Positions 49,150 through 59,497 of a DNA stretch of 64,000 nt are shown here, piece after piece. The position numbers were made by a program, and so were the translations under genes. Location: assembly GCA_000507305.1 (NCBI GenBank), contig DF240995.1:28151-92150 (forward strand). The letters are read 5' to 3'. Each line of letters opens with the position of its first letter. Position 1 is the stretch's first letter. This DNA comes from Breviolum minutum Mf 1.05b.01. Taxonomy: Eukaryota > Sar > Dinophyceae > Suessiales > Symbiodiniaceae. A model generated the notes under the pieces. That model made no database searches. It was not told the origin of the DNA and saw only the letters and a list, made by a program, of their open reading frames with translations.

Positions 49150-50307
49150 GTCCAGGTATTCCAGCCTACTGCTCCTCTAAATCAAAAGCGTTTAAACTGG
49201 AAGGTAAGGTTCACAAAAGGTCAAAAGGAATGGTACTGTGACACATGCACAAGTATGAACAAGTCATGTCTTGAGTCAGGAGTCCGGCACATCATCAACA
49301 TTTGCACCATCGACGACACAAATATGACCTTACAAGGATCAGATGGCATTGCAAATGGTCACACCCGTGTGGTGACTGTCATGAACAACTGCCAAAATTT
49401 GGTTGTCCGCTATGATGACGATGATGATGGCACAGGTCAATCCAAGTCAGCCATTAAAGCATTTGTGGTCCACACACCACTAGTGCCTCTGGAGCGTGCC
49501 AATGCTTCTTCAATTGCTGGTGAATTTATTTCATGGATATTTCTATGGCTTGGGGCTTGTGGCAAGAGGTGGCTTCACTTCACAGAACATGTGGGTTTGA
49601 GTTGGACAAACCGTGTTCCAATACAATGTGTTGCAATTTGCTGGGATTCTTTGAAGACCAATTTAGCAGTGCTCAAGGGTTTGAGAAACACGGTGTACTT
49701 GAAACTTCAGGAGTTGAAGTCTTCAGCAGACAGGTCAGGACAGATTTTCCCACTATTTGCCCAAAGGTGTGGGCTTCACCAGGTGGCATTATGTCGCAAA
49801 ACATTGATTTTCTATTATCCACAACACTGGTCATCCATTGTCCGGCTGGCGCATCTCTTCGAATCTCATTCATTCCGCGTGCAGTTTCGAAAATCTTTGG
49901 TGACTGTGATTGCATCCAGCTTTGAGTTGATTGCTGTTCCTGCATTGCCACATGATCATGACAAATGGCAATCAGCTCGAGACCAACTTTTTGATTCCTG
50001 TACCAAGTTTGATGGCCACAGGCACCACGTTTCTAGATTGAATGCTTACAAGCAGCTTCAGATTCTAGACAATGGTGACCCCCACGCTAACAAGATCGTG
50101 CACTGGTGTTCGGTAGAGAACTGTGGATGCCGTCGAGATTCCGGGAAGTGTCTCATTGACCTGTGCAAATGCTACTGCACTCTTTTCGGCAGTGGCTTCA
50201 GTGTCCCACTGACTTACAGATGGAAACACGCTGGGCCGGCACTGGCATACTGCAAAGACACTTGCCTATTGACTAGTGAAGGTGTTCAATCAAGCCAGGG
50301 TTTGTGA
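49150..50307 (+). CDS. Long core exon, Cys/His/Trp-rich protein of unknown function
   Basis: CTGTTTTCAG|GTC opens a frame of 385 codons. Landmarks: KGQKEWYCDTCTSMNKSC (Cys pair), VVRYDDDDDGTGQSKS, ACGKRWLHFTEHVGLSW, CGLHQVALCRKTLIFYYPQ, HWSSIVRLAHLFESHSFR, ALPHDHDKWQSARDQLF, then a Cys cluster (CSVENCGCRRDSGKC, LCKCYC) and VPLTYRWKHAGPALAYC. It looks like a folded, metal-binding protein. I recall large uncharacterised dinoflagellate proteins of this general style but cannot verify the match. An internal AAG|gtaagg at 49203 could mark an alternative splice. Confidence 0.7.
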   Translation, partial: VQVFQPTAPLNQKRLNWKVRFTKGQKEWYCDTCTSMNKSCLESGVRHIINICTIDDTNMTLQGSDGIANGHTRVVTVMNNCQNLVVRYDDDDDGTGQSKSAIKAFVVHTPLVPLERANASSIAGEFISWIFLWLGACGKRWLHFTEHVGLSWTNRVPIQCVAICWDSLKTNLAVLKGLRNTVYLKLQELKSSADRSGQIFPLFAQRCGLHQVALCRKTLIFYYPQHWSSIVRLAHLFESHSFRVQFRKSLVTVIASSFELIAVPALPHDHDKWQSARDQLFDSCTKFDGHRHHVSRLNAYKQLQILDNGDPHANKIVHWCSVENCGCRRDSGKCLIDLCKCYCTLFGSGFSVPLTYRWKHAGPALAYCKDTCLLTSEGVQSSQGL

Positions 50308-50801
50308 TGATGTGATTTTTGCTTGCAATACATGTTCCACAGCCTTGCTTGAAACAGATTGCCATTGCTCAGGTTACATACACGACAACATGGTAAAATA
50401 ATTATAATAATACAATAAAATATGTTTTTTTTGTAGTCAGTTTATATCATTGCCACTGTAAGTATAACTCAACCCATATTTGAGCGTTTTTTTTTAATTA
50501 ATTGAATGTTTTTTTAAACATAATAATAATTAGAGAAAAATAGCACAATAAAATCATAAGAATCACATATGAATCATAATTCTACACAGTCAGTAGTTCA
50601 CACTAAAAAGAATCAGAATTCAGAAAGTAAAACAACGGGTCATCCATGCCATGAACCCAAGAGCCCTTCCAGTACTCAGAATTCCTTTTTAGTTGCTCCA
50701 TTGTTTTCCTGTCAATTTGTTGCATTTAAATCACGAATCCAAAGTCATAGGCATACAGCAATACTACATTTGTTTTCCTGCATCCGGTTTTAAGCCTTGA
50801 G

Positions 50802-51247
50802 ATGATATTCCCCAAGACAAGGAAGGGGCTGGATTGCATGCAGTGCTTTCACGGACATTGGCACACATGGCGTCGAATGACACTGAAGAGATGGGGCAAG
50901 ACTTACAAGATTTGTTTGCGCAAACCAATGTTGATGCTGAAGAAGCAGGACTTTTAGATCTTGCAGGGGACAAAGATTGGGAAACAATGATCTCTGAGAT
51001 TTGCAACATTGGAGGCAGAACAGAACAGAACCTCCAAGAGATAAATCGAAAGCGACGGAAGCTCACTTTTCAGACGTTTGCCGACCCTACCTTTATTCCC
51101 AAATGCATCTTGTTAGAGTACTTTGTTGGCCCGCTTTCTTGGGCCATGGACAAGCTGATGGCCCGCAGTTCCCAGATTGCATCCCTGCAAAGCTTGCTGA
51201 CATCAAATGACTGCAAAGATGAAGCATTGCGCCAGAGAAGCAGGCCC
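50802..51247 (+). CDS. Continuation exon of the large gene
   Basis: Frame HAVLSRTLAHMASNDTEEMG, acidic DLQDLFAQTNVDAEEAGLLD, then EICNIGGRTEQNLQEINRKR, FVGPLSWAMDKLMARSSQIA. Probable acceptor near 50801 and donor CCCG|gttttt at 51247. Helical, no recognised domain. Confidence 0.6.
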
Positions 51248-51304
51248 GGTTTTTGTGAGGTCACTGCTCACTTTCCCAGTGTTTCCGTTTTTTTCTCATA
51301 AGCT

Positions 51305-52141
51305 TATGAGTTGTAGCCCCAGCCTCATTCAAAGGAAGATTATGGGTCAGTCTTTGCTTTTGAGGTCCATGACATTGTTCAAGGCTTACATGAATGGCGA
51401 GTTTGGACATTGGTTGATCAAACAGTACCTGGAAAAATTGCGCTGCTTCCACAGCGGAGCCTTGCCAATCAACATGTCCAAAGATGCATTCATACTTGGG
51501 GTGTTGGAGATGGGTGAATGCTGGCGCAGATTTGTCTATGAACGTGATCGCTACCCTTTCAAAGTGTTTGCACTTCTGGATTGCGAGAGTGATGAGCAAT
51601 TCATTCAGGAGTACCTTCACATGCGAAACAGCCTCGACAAATGTCCACTGTGCATGGATTTGGAGTTTACTGCAATGTTTTTGGCTTACATTCCAGGAGA
51701 GCTGACTGAGGTGACAACTGACCATACCAGAGAGACATTGAAAAAAAGGCCATGGAGCTCAGACTGTTTTTGGAAGACTGTGCCACATTCATCCCACTCA
51801 GCTCAGATACAGTCGAATGTTTGCATGGCTTTCAGCAGAGTTGTGTTCACACCTGGCGTGGCAGAAGAATAAGTGATTGGGGAGCACAAGAATTCACCTT
51901 ATGGAGGAGTATTTGTGCCTCTTACAAATCTTTTTTCAACTATGTCTGGGACAGACATGGTGACAAACAGAGTCAGAGAAGACAACAACAATATGGGCGA
52001 AGAGGATGCAACCAGTACACAGCTGGAGCAAAAACCATTCAGAGAAGAGTGCGTGCCACTTCCAAAGGGCCTGCCAAGAAACAATCCCTATCTGGCCACT
52101 CGTCCAATCAAAAGTTATTTCAATGGGAATCTATTGATTGA
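51305..52141 (+). CDS. Continuation exon broken by a frameshift at an A7 run
   Basis: First part: SLLLRSMTLFKAYMNGEFGH, MGECWRRFVYERDRYPFKVF, CPLCMDLEFTAMFLAYIPGE, up to TDHTRETLKK at 51741-51747 (AAAAAAA). The continuation lies in another frame: KAMELRLFLEDCATFIPLSS, DTVECLHGFQQSCVHTWRGR, then a basic end. Both halves are clearly protein-like and run on from each other, so this is either a one-base indel in the assembly or a real disabling mutation. The reading frame is reported as it stands. Confidence 0.62.
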
Positions 52142-52955
52142 TAGGCGATAGGTTTCTTGTGCCCATGACAGGTTCTTGACATGGCGGGCAATGAAACATT
52201 TTCCAAAAGTAAAAAACAAAGGCCCAACATAACATGCTCAGAAGACTCATTTTGCTTTTTGATTCCAACCTGGATTCTATAATCTATAACTCAAATTTTC
52301 GGTAGACACCATTGCCACCATGTTTGTGATTGCTTTTTTGAAAGAAATTCACGAAGTACCAGACCTTTGCACCAAAGATCTAGATATCCTTACCAGGTTT
52401 TGAAATTGATTAACAGTCGAGTCTTTTGTGTCTGTCTAGTCCAGTCTTTAGTTTTTTCAAAGTCAAAGTTCTTCAAGGTCTTCTATTATTGTCTATTATT
52501 CTATTGGTAATTATTTTTATATAATTGCGTTGCCATCACTTAACCATAAATGGTCGAGTCCTAGTCATATCATTTCACTTGTAGTCTATAGTCTATAGTC
52601 TATAGTCATAGTCTTATAGTCAGTCTAGTCTAATAGTCTGTCGTGCCTTTAAAGACGTGGCTCATGTTTGAGGATATGTGAATCCTTCTGTATACAGAAA
52701 TTATTTAGTAGGATTTTTTGTGATAGTGATAGTGACATGACAACTGATTCAGTCTTATTTCCATCTCTGCAGAGACAGTTTGGTTTTGAAGCTGTCTGAC
52801 TTCATTCACTGAAACAAAGGCATTTGTATGTTTAACTGGTTAACTTGACTCCAGCCGTTTTTGTCACCTGACAGTGACCACACATGGCCATACTGGCCAG
52901 CCATATGTTACCAGTAGCCACGAAACTCTTTTAGCTGCCCTTTACGTCTGTGCAG

Positions 52956-53548
52956 GTTGGAACCTGTATCAACGCGAATGGTTTCAACAGCGTCAGGTCC
53001 ATCCCAATGTGTGGAAGCGGGAAGTTCGTCTTTGCAGTCAGGCATGGAAAGATCTTACGCCCTCCCAACGTGAGAAGTATCTTGCTGAAGCCGCCTTGGA
53101 GGGAGCTAAAAGGGAGGAGGTGGCAGCTGTAAGATTTCCTTCAAAAAATGAGATTGCCACTAACAATGTCCCATCCACATGTCTGGGAGCTACTGCATTG
53201 AAAAAGACATCCAGAAGTAGATTGAAAGCAACACAGAAACATTTCAATGAATCTCCTGAATGGGAGGTTTGGAATGGGGGCATTTCAGACAGCAATGGTT
53301 GCCTGCATTTGGACTTTGTTGACATCCACACCCCCGATGCCACAATTCAACAGGCATGGACTAAGGCAGTGAATGAACCGTCCAAACACGTTCATTGGAA
53401 TGATGAGAAGGTCCAAGGCTGCCATCATGATACATGTCACGCTCTTTATGGAGCTTGTTCAAGTGCTCCATATGTCAAGCTTGCTGGCCAGTTCGTGAAG
53501 TCCTTTCATCACCTCCTTTCAGCTAGTTGCTTGTCACCATGTTACTGA
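52956..53548 (+). CDS. HMG-box-like exon of the large gene
   Basis: CTGTGCAG|GT opens WNLYQREWFQQRQVHPNVWK, REVRLCSQAWKDLTPSQREK, YLAEAALEGAKREEV: spacing and key Trp/Tyr/Lys positions resemble an HMG box (aromatic start, W-x-x-L-T/S, K-x-Y-x-x-x-A). It then continues SRLKATQKHFNESPEWEVW and a Cys/His motif (VQGCHHDTCHALYGACSSAP). If correct the product would bind DNA. Ends at TGA or splices near TTTCAG. Confidence 0.62.
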
Positions 53549-54156
53549 TGGTTCGGTACTGGCAGCCTTACAGGCAGCTTCCCAAAAAGGATCAGATTAT
53601 CAGATTAGATAAAAAAATAAGAAACTAACTAATCATTTTTAGATTTAATGTAGACGTAGACCTCAGATGCAGCAAGACATTGACGTAGACATACAGATTC
53701 TTTACAAACATATAAACAGACATGGACCATGGATATAGTCTAGTCAATATAGTCTCTCACAGTCTTTAAGACAATATGCATTCTTTATTCTAACTTAAAG
53801 ACACGTCACATTCACATTCATATTATATGATATCTTATTATCATGTTTCGATTTGAAATCAAGTGAAATGAAATCAAACAGTATGAAAGGATATGATTTT
53901 ATATGCTTTGATATTGAAATGGTTTGATATGATTACAAAAAAGATTCATTTATTTCATGTAATTTAATCAATGACAATTGGATAATTGATGAAGTCGTTT
54001 CATGTGTCAGCAGAGCCAAGCAGTCAGGGCTGTCAAATAAAAGTATTCTAAAATCTCAGCCTCTCAACCTTGAAACTTCACACATTTCATTAGACTTGCT
54101 TGTGTGGTCCCGTTTTTTTCTTGAGAAACTTTCTTTACATTGTCTAAGTTAAGTCT
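53549..54156. other. AT-rich gap without a supported gene
   Basis: Short 'gatatgat' and 'gaaatgaaatc' runs. No frame of note; probably intron. Confidence 0.45.
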
Positions 54157-54385
54157 AATGTGTTTTGTCAGCTTCAGTCCAGACTGGCCAAGGCACTTTA
54201 CCCCTAGGTGCCTTGATCAGTTTCAATTTGCCACAGAAGATCCGATACTTTTTCATCGGGCCCTGCATGATGAAGCCCCATTTGCATGTCCTGCTGGAGG
54301 GGCACTACTTGCCAGATCTTTCCCAAGTCAGTCTTTTTGCACCGACTACGGAGACATTGTTCCTTGGCAGGAAATGTTTTTTTTC
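54157..54385 (+). CDS. Candidate exon, two competing frames
   Basis: After GTCAGCTTCAG| one frame reads GTLPLGALISFNLPQKIRYF and CMMKPHLHVLLEGHYLPDLS; another reads FVSFSPDWPRHFTPRCLDQF and DEAPFACPAGGALLARSFPS. Position between two exons of the large gene favours coding. Confidence 0.38.
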
Positions 54386-54656
54386 AGATTATCAGCAATT
54401 TTTATGCAATTTTTGAGATTGTCACCAAAGCTCACATCATTATACATAATGTGTCATGAGTCGTACATATGCATAGCCCATAGCCTAGAGTCCCACAGCT
54501 TCATCAAGTCCATGGTCTTGAACTTGTGACTATAACAATAGCAATCCAATTGTGTTCTGTTTTTGCCAGCTACCACTACCTAGTGTTTCATGGCATGACC
54601 CCCAGGTCACTGTCTATCAGGATCTACAATAATCTTTCACCTTCTTTATTTGGAAG

Positions 54657-55685
54657 TTGTCCAGTCTTCTCTTGTTCATGGCTTTGAAGACCAGGTCCTG
54701 GTTTACAAGCCAGCAGGTTTTTCAGCAAATCCTTCAGCAGCATGGTCCATCCAGTGCATTGTCAGTGAAGGTCACTGACTATGCTTTGCTACCGGATCAA
54801 CCACTACTGGCCGTCCAGATGTTGAATGAAACCACGTCATCCCATGTATTGCTGGCAAATGCACCCAAGACAAAAAAGGTAAGAAACAACAAGTTACCTT
54901 TTGGCATGGCGAGACCGAAGCGCAAAAGGAAAACAAAGACACAAGAGTCAGTTTCAAAGGCAAGTCTGATTCTGAAGTCTTTGCAACATGTGTCCAGGGA
55001 ACCTCCAGGAGCCAAGCAAGATGCAGGTGCAAAGTCGTCATGTAAGGAACAAGAGCAAGTACCATCAGTGGAGGCTTCCACTGGCTTTGACGGTGGTGAT
55101 GAAATTATGGCTAATTCCGATTCTGATCCTGCAAACTCAGTTCTTTCCGATGCAGAGTCTGTAGCTTCAACATCAAGTTCAAGTACATCAAGTGATGAAT
55201 CAGATGTTCAAGAGCTACCATCTCATGCCCAACAGAGAAATGAAGAGCAGGTTACAGAGGAGATTTTGCAGATCCGAGAGGACTTGCAAATGAAAGCAAA
55301 TGAAGCAGATGCAACACAAAGCGAATTGCAAGGCAAGGATCAAGGTGTGTCAAGTGCTGGTGCCCAAAGACAAAGGACCCAATGCAATCCATTCATTGGA
55401 GTTCGGGATGTTGATGTGCAGCGGGCCACAAGGCTCGCAAAATGCCAATTCTGTAACGAAAAGATTGGCAAAGGCTCACTTCGAATAGCATATGCGTTCT
55501 CCAAAATCAAATTCCATGGCTATTTGCATTCACAATGTTTCCCTTCATACCTTGCCAAGATGAAGGGAGACAAATGCCAAGCCATTGACTTCCTACAGTC
55601 ATGGCAAACAAGCCACCCAGATTTTGACAGTTCTTTGATGACAACGATCACTAAGTTGGTTTCCGAGCTGCAGCAGACGGCTTGA
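54657..55685 (+). CDS. C-terminal exon with acidic/Ser linker and PARP-type-like zinc finger
   Basis: Open for 342 codons to TGA at 55683. Order: TDYALLPDQPLLAVQMLNET, a basic patch (ARPKRKRKTKTQE) resembling a nuclear localisation signal, a Ser/Asp-rich linker (SVASTSSSSTSSDESDV), then CQFCNEKIGKGSLRI, FSKIKFHGYLHSQC: C-x2-C, K-G-S-L-R-I and H-x2-C as in PARP-type zinc fingers, though the loop is shorter (24 residues). At 54660-54770 another frame (SSLVHGFEDQVLVYKPAGFS) is at least as protein-like, so a second frame change is possible there. Confidence 0.65.
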   Translation: MSSLLLFMALKTRSWFTSQQVFQQILQQHGPSSALSVKVTDYALLPDQPLLAVQMLNETTSSHVLLANAPKTKKVRNNKLPFGMARPKRKRKTKTQESVSKASLILKSLQHVSREPPGAKQDAGAKSSCKEQEQVPSVEASTGFDGGDEIMANSDSDPANSVLSDAESVASTSSSSTSSDESDVQELPSHAQQRNEEQVTEEILQIREDLQMKANEADATQSELQGKDQGVSSAGAQRQRTQCNPFIGVRDVDVQRATRLAKCQFCNEKIGKGSLRIAYAFSKIKFHGYLHSQCFPSYLAKMKGDKCQAIDFLQSWQTSHPDFDSSLMTTITKLVSELQQTA

Positions 55686-56310
55686 CCCTAGTCACTTGGG
55701 GTGTGGGGACTTGCATGCAAGGCATGAAAAAAGATTGCAAGGATTCTACTTACATTTTGCAGTTGCCAAAAAGTCAGCCCCTGAGGACTCAGAACCATCA
55801 CACCTTGATGATTGCTCACTTCCTCATGCTTTGTTGAGCCTAGCCTAGCTTTTGTCCCTGAAGCCTATGTACTATAAGTAGGTTGTAGGTTTGCGGTTAC
55901 ATTGAATATTACATACTATGTTATGATTCATATGATTCGATGCACAAAAAATGTAACATATAATATAAAATAATATATGAATAATGAATGCTGTTTTGAT
56001 ACCGTTTTATGTCAAGATATCTAATCTCACATGAATACAATAAATCATGTAAACGTCAGTAATATAATAATGTGATTTTAATAAACATAATTGAAAATAA
56101 ATTGATGCATAATTTATTGCGCATCTTCCAATTTACTTACAACCTATAACTTATTGCAATTGCAAGTTGTAGGTTGTAAGCCAGTAACCCTGCATTCATG
56201 TTGGCTTACATGAACCCTTAGGGAACCTGGCCGGTTAGGATTGAATCATATCAATCATATCTCATATGTATTCCATGTTTGTTATCCTGGTACATGTGTT
56301 TGCTCTTGCC
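55686..56310. other. AT-rich gap
   Basis: 'ttacaacctataacttattgcaattgcaagttgtaggttgtaag' at 56140-56180 is a clear palindrome; otherwise no gene seen. Confidence 0.5.
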
Positions 56311-56314
56311 CACA

Positions 56315-56550
56315 CTGTTCAGGCTCCAATTGACTTCTTCATGAGAGGTCGCAATGATGAGCTTGGTGAACTGTATGGCTTGGAGCTTGAGTGCCTTGAT
56401 TGAGATTTGCATGAAAGCTAAATCAAAGGAGATTGTAAGCATTTGGGGATCTTCTGAGGTGTCATGGCTTTGTGCCATACTTCATTCGCGTTATGCACTT
56501 AACGCTGCTTTTATGCATTGGGCTTGTCACATGAATGCGTGGTGCAAATG
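56315..56550 (+). CDS. Candidate exon before the methyltransferase motifs
   Basis: One frame reads VQAPIDFFMRGRNDELGELY, GLELECLD, TGA at 56399. Another, from 56354, reads MKAKSKEIVSIWGSSEVSWL, CAILHSRYALNAAFMHW. Taken together they suggest exon sequence with an unrecognised splice or a frame change. Upstream position relative to 57071 suggests the same gene. Confidence 0.33.
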
Positions 56551-57070
56551 AATGACAATGACAATGATTCAATGATTTGATATCAGACACTTTGACTTAC
56601 AGGTTTGTCTTTCTAGTTTATAATACCAACCCATTGTTTGTCACAACCATCAGATAGTCTATTTCAACTTGGATCCAACTGGTTCATGGTAATATTGCAT
56701 TTTGACAATGTTGACATGGTGAGTGCTACCAGTAAGCAGTCAATAGCAAGCCATCGTACAAGGTATGTGGTATGCAGAAAGGCATATGTTTATGTTTACT
56801 GATGCTAACAAAACATCAACCACAGGCAAAGATAGTTCCACATTCGGGCATTTGACATGCTACAAGTTGTAAGTGTCAGATTGAATAATCTAAATCTGAA
56901 TGTTAAATACTTTTTGCGCAGACTTTGATTTTCACATGCATTTACAGATAATATAACTATCTTATCTTATCTGTCTATATAAATAATCTTTTGTCATATC
57001 ATACTTACTGTGCAAATGAACAACTCTGTTTTCATTTCATGTGCGAAACATCACTCCTGGCTTTGTTCAG

Positions 57071-57246
57071 AAAGGTCCAGCAACTATGGATCACCAAATC
57101 ACCGACAACGTTGCTACATCATTGGTGGAAGATCAGATGTCACTAAACGCCATTTGTTTAACACTGCCTGTGATTGGATTAAAAGCCACTGCCCCACTGT
57201 GCATACACGGACAACAATGTCAGAGTGCATCTTGGTTGCACAAACA
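57071..57246 (+). CDS. C5-cytosine DNA methyltransferase exon, motif VIII
   Basis: GCTTTGTTCAG|AA opens RSSNYGSPNHRQRCYIIGGR, which matches the Y-G-x-P-x-x-R-x-R-x-x-x-x-G signature of motif VIII in C5 methyltransferases. It continues DVTKRHLFNTACDWIKSHCP. The catalytic Pro-Cys (motif IV) and SAM-binding (motif I) segments were not found upstream, so they may be in exons I could not see, outside recognisable frames, or lost. Another frame over this exon is open. Confidence 0.55.
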
Positions 57247-57469
57247 TGTTTGTGTGATGACTGGCGCTGGTTCAGTAGATAGCAGATAGATAACAGTAGC
57301 AGTGCCAGCAATTCCCAGAGCTGGACAGTGCAGGTTGGGAGATGTGTCAGGAGACATTGGTTGGACCATTGTCCCGTCCCCACTATGCTGAGGACATGGG
57401 GGAAAAGTGCAGTTGCTTCTCTTCTTGTGTGAGATTTCCTTAGTAGGAACGGTTCCAGAACGGTTCCAG

Positions 57470-57770
57470 AAATGTACCACAGAGTTACGCTGCCACCACT
57501 TCTTCCAATTGTTCAGGACCCCCAGCGCCGATGGAAAAGCAAGGAGACACAGAAGCAGGAAAGACAACTTCTCAAGGAACTCAACATTTTGGGAGGTGGA
57601 TGGGGGCCTTATTCCTCATTCTTGAGTAGGGAGGAGCGCAACATGCTGAACACCAGGGAGAAGACCAAGCTGGACATAGAGTACAAGAAATTGCTGGACA
57701 AGGCAGACCTGAACTTACAGAATGGAAACATGTTCTGTCGATTGCTTTTCATTCTTAACATGTTCATTTG
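57470..57770 (+). CDS. Methyltransferase continuation exon
   Basis: Frame HRVTLPPLLPIVQDPQRRWK, SKETQKQERQLLKELNILGG, FLSREERNMLNTREKTKLDI, KADLNLQNGNMFCRLLF, TGA. It lies between motif VIII and motif X, where the target-recognition region belongs. Charged and helical. Assignment by position. Confidence 0.45.
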
Positions 57771-57959
57771 AAGATGTTTTTTCATCATATAAACTTTAAT
57801 ACTAAATGCTCAATCAATATTTTATAATTCAATGATGTAGTATAAGTTCAAGAAAGCTAATGTAAATATTAGATATTATTAAAATCAGAATATAGTCTAT
57901 AAATATAGTATTATGGTATCATAATCTTAGTATCATATATAGGTTATATGGGCTTATCA

Positions 57960-58125
57960 TGGAACCGTTCTAAACCGTTCCTAGATGATTCTGAGCCAAA
58001 TCCGGAACCGTTCCGGAACCGTTCTAAATAGTTCCGAACAGTTCCTAACTTTGGAACCGTTCTAAACCGTTCCTGGTGCTATGTGAAATGACCCTCGGAA
58101 CCGTTCTAAACCGTTCCGTAACATG
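57960..58125. repeat. Array of GGAACCGTTC palindromes
   Basis: The decamer GGAACCGTTC (or TGGAACCGTTCTAAACCGTTC) occurs about eight times in 165 bp with irregular spacing. Two further units lie at 57440-57470 (GGAACGGTTCCAGAACGGTTCC). Confidence 0.8.
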
Positions 58126-58734
58126 CTGAAATCATCACTTGTTCAACATGTTTTTTTAATTCATTTTAAGTTACATTAAGACTTANATTAAGATACATAT
58201 AACTTACAACATATAAATATATATTATAGATAATTTAAAGATAACTTATATATATATATAACTTTGTTAACTTCTTGTCATATCTAGTCATAACTTGACT
58301 AACTTATGTAGCTTATAAAACTTTTAACTTTAAACTTCACCTTATTGGTATTGCTGAAACTTGCAGAGTCAAGCCGTTGAATTAGGACTCTTAGTACTCT
58401 TGGTAATGAGTATTAACCTGTAATGTTAATGTTGACTTATTTGTAAATTACCTCTTACAAAGTACAGTATAACTGAAACATTTCAACTTTTAAGAGCTTG
58501 GTTAGGTCAAAAATGTCTTAAAAAGCTCAAGCTCTGAAGAACATAGGTGATATAATATATGATGTGAATTTTTGATTTGATATGGTTCGTTAATCAAGAT
58601 CGTTAATGCCATGTTCGCAAGTTTCAAGAAACAAGGGGATGGCCAGGGAAATCACTGTTTTGGCCAGGGAAAGACTGACAAGGAGTGCTGGGATGTCTAT
58701 GTTGACGTGGCCAGTCCCCACCTTAGTTGGTTGA

Positions 58735-58954
58735 AGTGCAAGCTGCAAGGCAGTTAATCTCATTGTGCATTGCTGCCATGTGGCATTTAAGCTACTTCTT
58801 GGGAAGCTTGCCTTGCCAAGGAAGTACTGGTGGAGCAATGGGCACATACTACAGTGGACAGGGCGCTGCTTTTAGCACTTGCATGAAGCTTTGGCATTTG
58901 GGGCGCAAACAATTCCTTCCTGGGGAGGCATGTAGAGCCAATTGTTTTTTTTAA
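58735..58954 (+). CDS. Candidate exon
   Basis: QAARQLISLCIAAMWHLSYF, LGSLPCQGSTGGAMGTYYSG, QGAAFSTCMKLWHLGRKQFL, ACRANCFF, TAA. Lies between methyltransferase exons. The Pro-Cys-Gln here is in the wrong order in the gene to be motif IV and is not claimed as such. Confidence 0.33.
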
Positions 58955-59144
58955 TTCAAAGTCAAAGCATTGATCATTCCCATGTCTTTCATGTTTGTCA
59001 GCAGCAGTCTCAAATAGTTAACTCGAGACTGTAAGTTTTGAAGTTAGGGGCCCGGGTGGAGTCACGTGATTTACAGTAGATTTCCAGTCTGATGAGCTTC
59101 ATTTGAATCATCCCTTCTGATTTGCCGGCCAACCGTGCTGTGAG

Positions 59145-59340
59145 GCCCTCATGGCAAGCCAGGGCTTCGATCCACGTGACTTCTCTTGGCAAGAGGGGTC
59201 ATATCGCACCTTCAACAGACTTTCTGGAAACGCGTGTACCACTAGCGTGCTTGGCGCATGCATGTTTGCAGTTCTTCTTGGGGTGTTGTGCACCAACGCT
59301 GATGATGAGCTCCTTGACTTTTGCCATCGCAACCAATGTT
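59145..59340 (+). CDS. C5-cytosine DNA methyltransferase exon, motifs IX-X
   Basis: GTGCTGTGAG|GCC in phase 0: ALMASQGFDPRDFSWQEGSY, RTFNRLSGNACTTSVLGACM, FAVLLGVL. L-S-G-N-A-x-x-x-x-V-x-x-A followed by a hydrophobic run is the motif X pattern of C5 methyltransferases, and L-M-A-S-Q-G-F fits the preceding L-x-x-x-Q-G-F segment. Ends near CAATGTTTTG|gttggc. Confidence 0.65.
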
Positions 59341-59497
59341 TTGGTTGGCTATTGGCTATTGGTTACAAACATCCAACACAGCAATGTTTCGTTCATAGTT
59401 GTTTGTTGCCTTTCTCTTTTGCATTGAATGAGATATCAATTGAATGTGATTCACCAGTCCAAGATGTGCTCTTGACAGACCAAGGCCATTGCTGAAG

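Noticed and set aside
58790-58830. LPCQGS as the catalytic motif IV of the methyltransferase
   Set aside because: It lies downstream of motif VIII, the wrong order for a C5 methyltransferase, and lacks the following Phe-Ser.
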